Below, piece by piece: positions 42,433-42,803 of a stretch of DNA of 42,803 nucleotides (position 1 is its first letter; the number at the start of each line of letters is the position of its first letter). The notes beneath the pieces are model-generated. The model was not told the DNA's origin, ran no database searches, and saw only the letters and a list, made by a program, of their open reading frames with translations. The position numbers were made by a program, and so were the translations under genes. Source of the DNA: Evansella tamaricis. GTDB lineage: Bacteria; Bacillota; Bacilli; Bacillales; Salisediminibacteriaceae. Location of the stretch: positions 1-42,803 of the forward strand of contig NZ_JAHQCS010000134.1 of assembly GCF_019042215.1 (NCBI RefSeq), given 5' to 3'.

Positions 42433-42731
42433 AGGTGTAACATATGATGTGATTCGGAAATCAAATATTACAAAATCTAAATGAGAATCTCTAGAAATGC
42501 AATACTAATTTAAAGTTAGAGTAAAATGTTTGTGGGTGGAAAAAAAGTAAGTTAAGGAAGAATATGTAACCTTGGTGACGAGTGGGGAAGTGGTTTTATT
42601 CCCCACTCGTCACCAAGGACACCAAGCGAAAGCGCGGTAGGTGTGAGCACATCACATGAAAAAAGGATCCTCTTTTTGTATAGTAAGTAACGACCAAGAA
42701 ACCAACTGTACAAAGAGAAAGGACCCTTACT
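42433..42731. other. Spacer containing a 20-bp hairpin and the left part of an insertion element
   Basis: After the terminator comes AT-rich sequence without a reading frame, then a perfect 20-base inverted repeat (42570-42589 with 42599-42618), then sequence leading to a transposase-like start. An imperfect pair, GGATCCTCTTTTTGTA at 42666-42681 against TACAAAGAGAAAGGACC at 42708-42724, lies just before the start codon. The exact left end of the element cannot be placed from one end alone. Confidence 0.5.
42570..42618. repeat. Perfect 20-bp inverted repeat
   Basis: The 20 bases from 42570 (CCTTGGTGAC...) are exactly complementary to 42599-42618 (...GTCACCAAGG), loop 9 bases. It is far stronger than a normal terminator and lacks a T-run. 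It may shield the transposase gene from outside transcription or be a separate small repeat. Confidence 0.85.
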
Positions 42732-42803
42732 ATGAAAGATACCATACCTAACATCACAATGAAAGAGATAGAAAGAATTACCTTCCGTGCTTTACAGGAA
42801 AGC
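42732..42803 (+). mobile_element. Start of an ISLre2/UPF0236-like transposase gene (partial)
   Basis: The last 24 codons of the window read MKDTIPNITMKEIERITFRA then LQES and run off the end. This resembles the N-terminus of ISLre2-family (UPF0236) transposases common in Bacillaceae. GAGAAAGGA lies eight bases before ATG 42732. Only the N-terminus is visible, so the family call is provisional. In B. subtilis lepA occupies this position; here an element seems to be inserted after yqxA. Confidence 0.55.

Overview
The window is about 43 kb of low-GC Firmicutes chromosome from a spore-forming member of the Bacillaceae. Three kinds of evidence support this. Many blocks keep Bacillus subtilis gene order (trhP1-trhP2-udk-greA-yrrS; sda and yqeH-aroE-yhbY-nadD-yqeK-rsfS-yqeM-comER-comEA-comEB-comEC-yqzM-holA-rpsT-gpr-spoIIP-yqxA). 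Sporulation genes are present (sigK, gpr, spoIIP, sda). Strong GGAGG-type ribosome binding sites and TTG/GTG starts are common. A complete seven-gene Mrp cation/proton antiporter operon fits a salt- or alkali-tolerant organism but does not prove it.

Layout. 1-3829: the end of a GC-richer repeat, then tRNA wobble-uridine hydroxylation genes trhP1/trhP2, udk and greA. 3954-6535: an autoregulated-looking GntR/YtrA-type regulator with an ABC ATPase and a membrane protein, inserted between greA and yrrS relative to B. subtilis. 6640-8773: yrrS, yrzA, mtnN, yrhC. 8891-14335: accessory genes (14-TM MFS exporter, NUDIX hydrolase, an HPr-like protein without the phosphorylatable histidine, a GH13 alpha-glucosidase, a HesB-like gene with an in-frame TGA, a methyltransferase). 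14414-14640: a Bacillaceae-type GC-rich repeat. 14765-20877: intact sigK with its pro-sequence, deoD, a TetR regulator, an 860-residue DHH-CBS-nucleotidyltransferase fusion, psd. 20924-26669 (minus strand): mrpABCDEFG. 26998-27400: a small exported peptide gene and sda, followed by a DnaA-box cluster. 27930-42373: the yqeH-to-yqxA ribosome, competence, replication and sporulation block. 42433-42803: a very strong hairpin and the start of an ISLre2/UPF0236-like transposase, where lepA would follow in B. subtilis.

The most notable item is the gene at 13405-13689. It reads through a TGA at codon 32, exactly where HesB/IscA-family proteins carry their first metal-binding cysteine. It keeps an intact reading frame to a C-terminal Cys-Cys pair. 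A perfect 7-bp stem with a G-containing 5-nt loop sits about 27 nt after the TGA, as expected of a bacterial SECIS element. I read it as a HesB-like selenoprotein that ordinary gene finding misses. The second is the HPr-like protein at 11233-11475 with Phe in place of His15 but with the Ser46 region retained, next to a sugar hydrolase gene.

No rRNA, tRNA or CRISPR array was seen. All assignments come from reading the sequence and recalled family knowledge; no database search was run.
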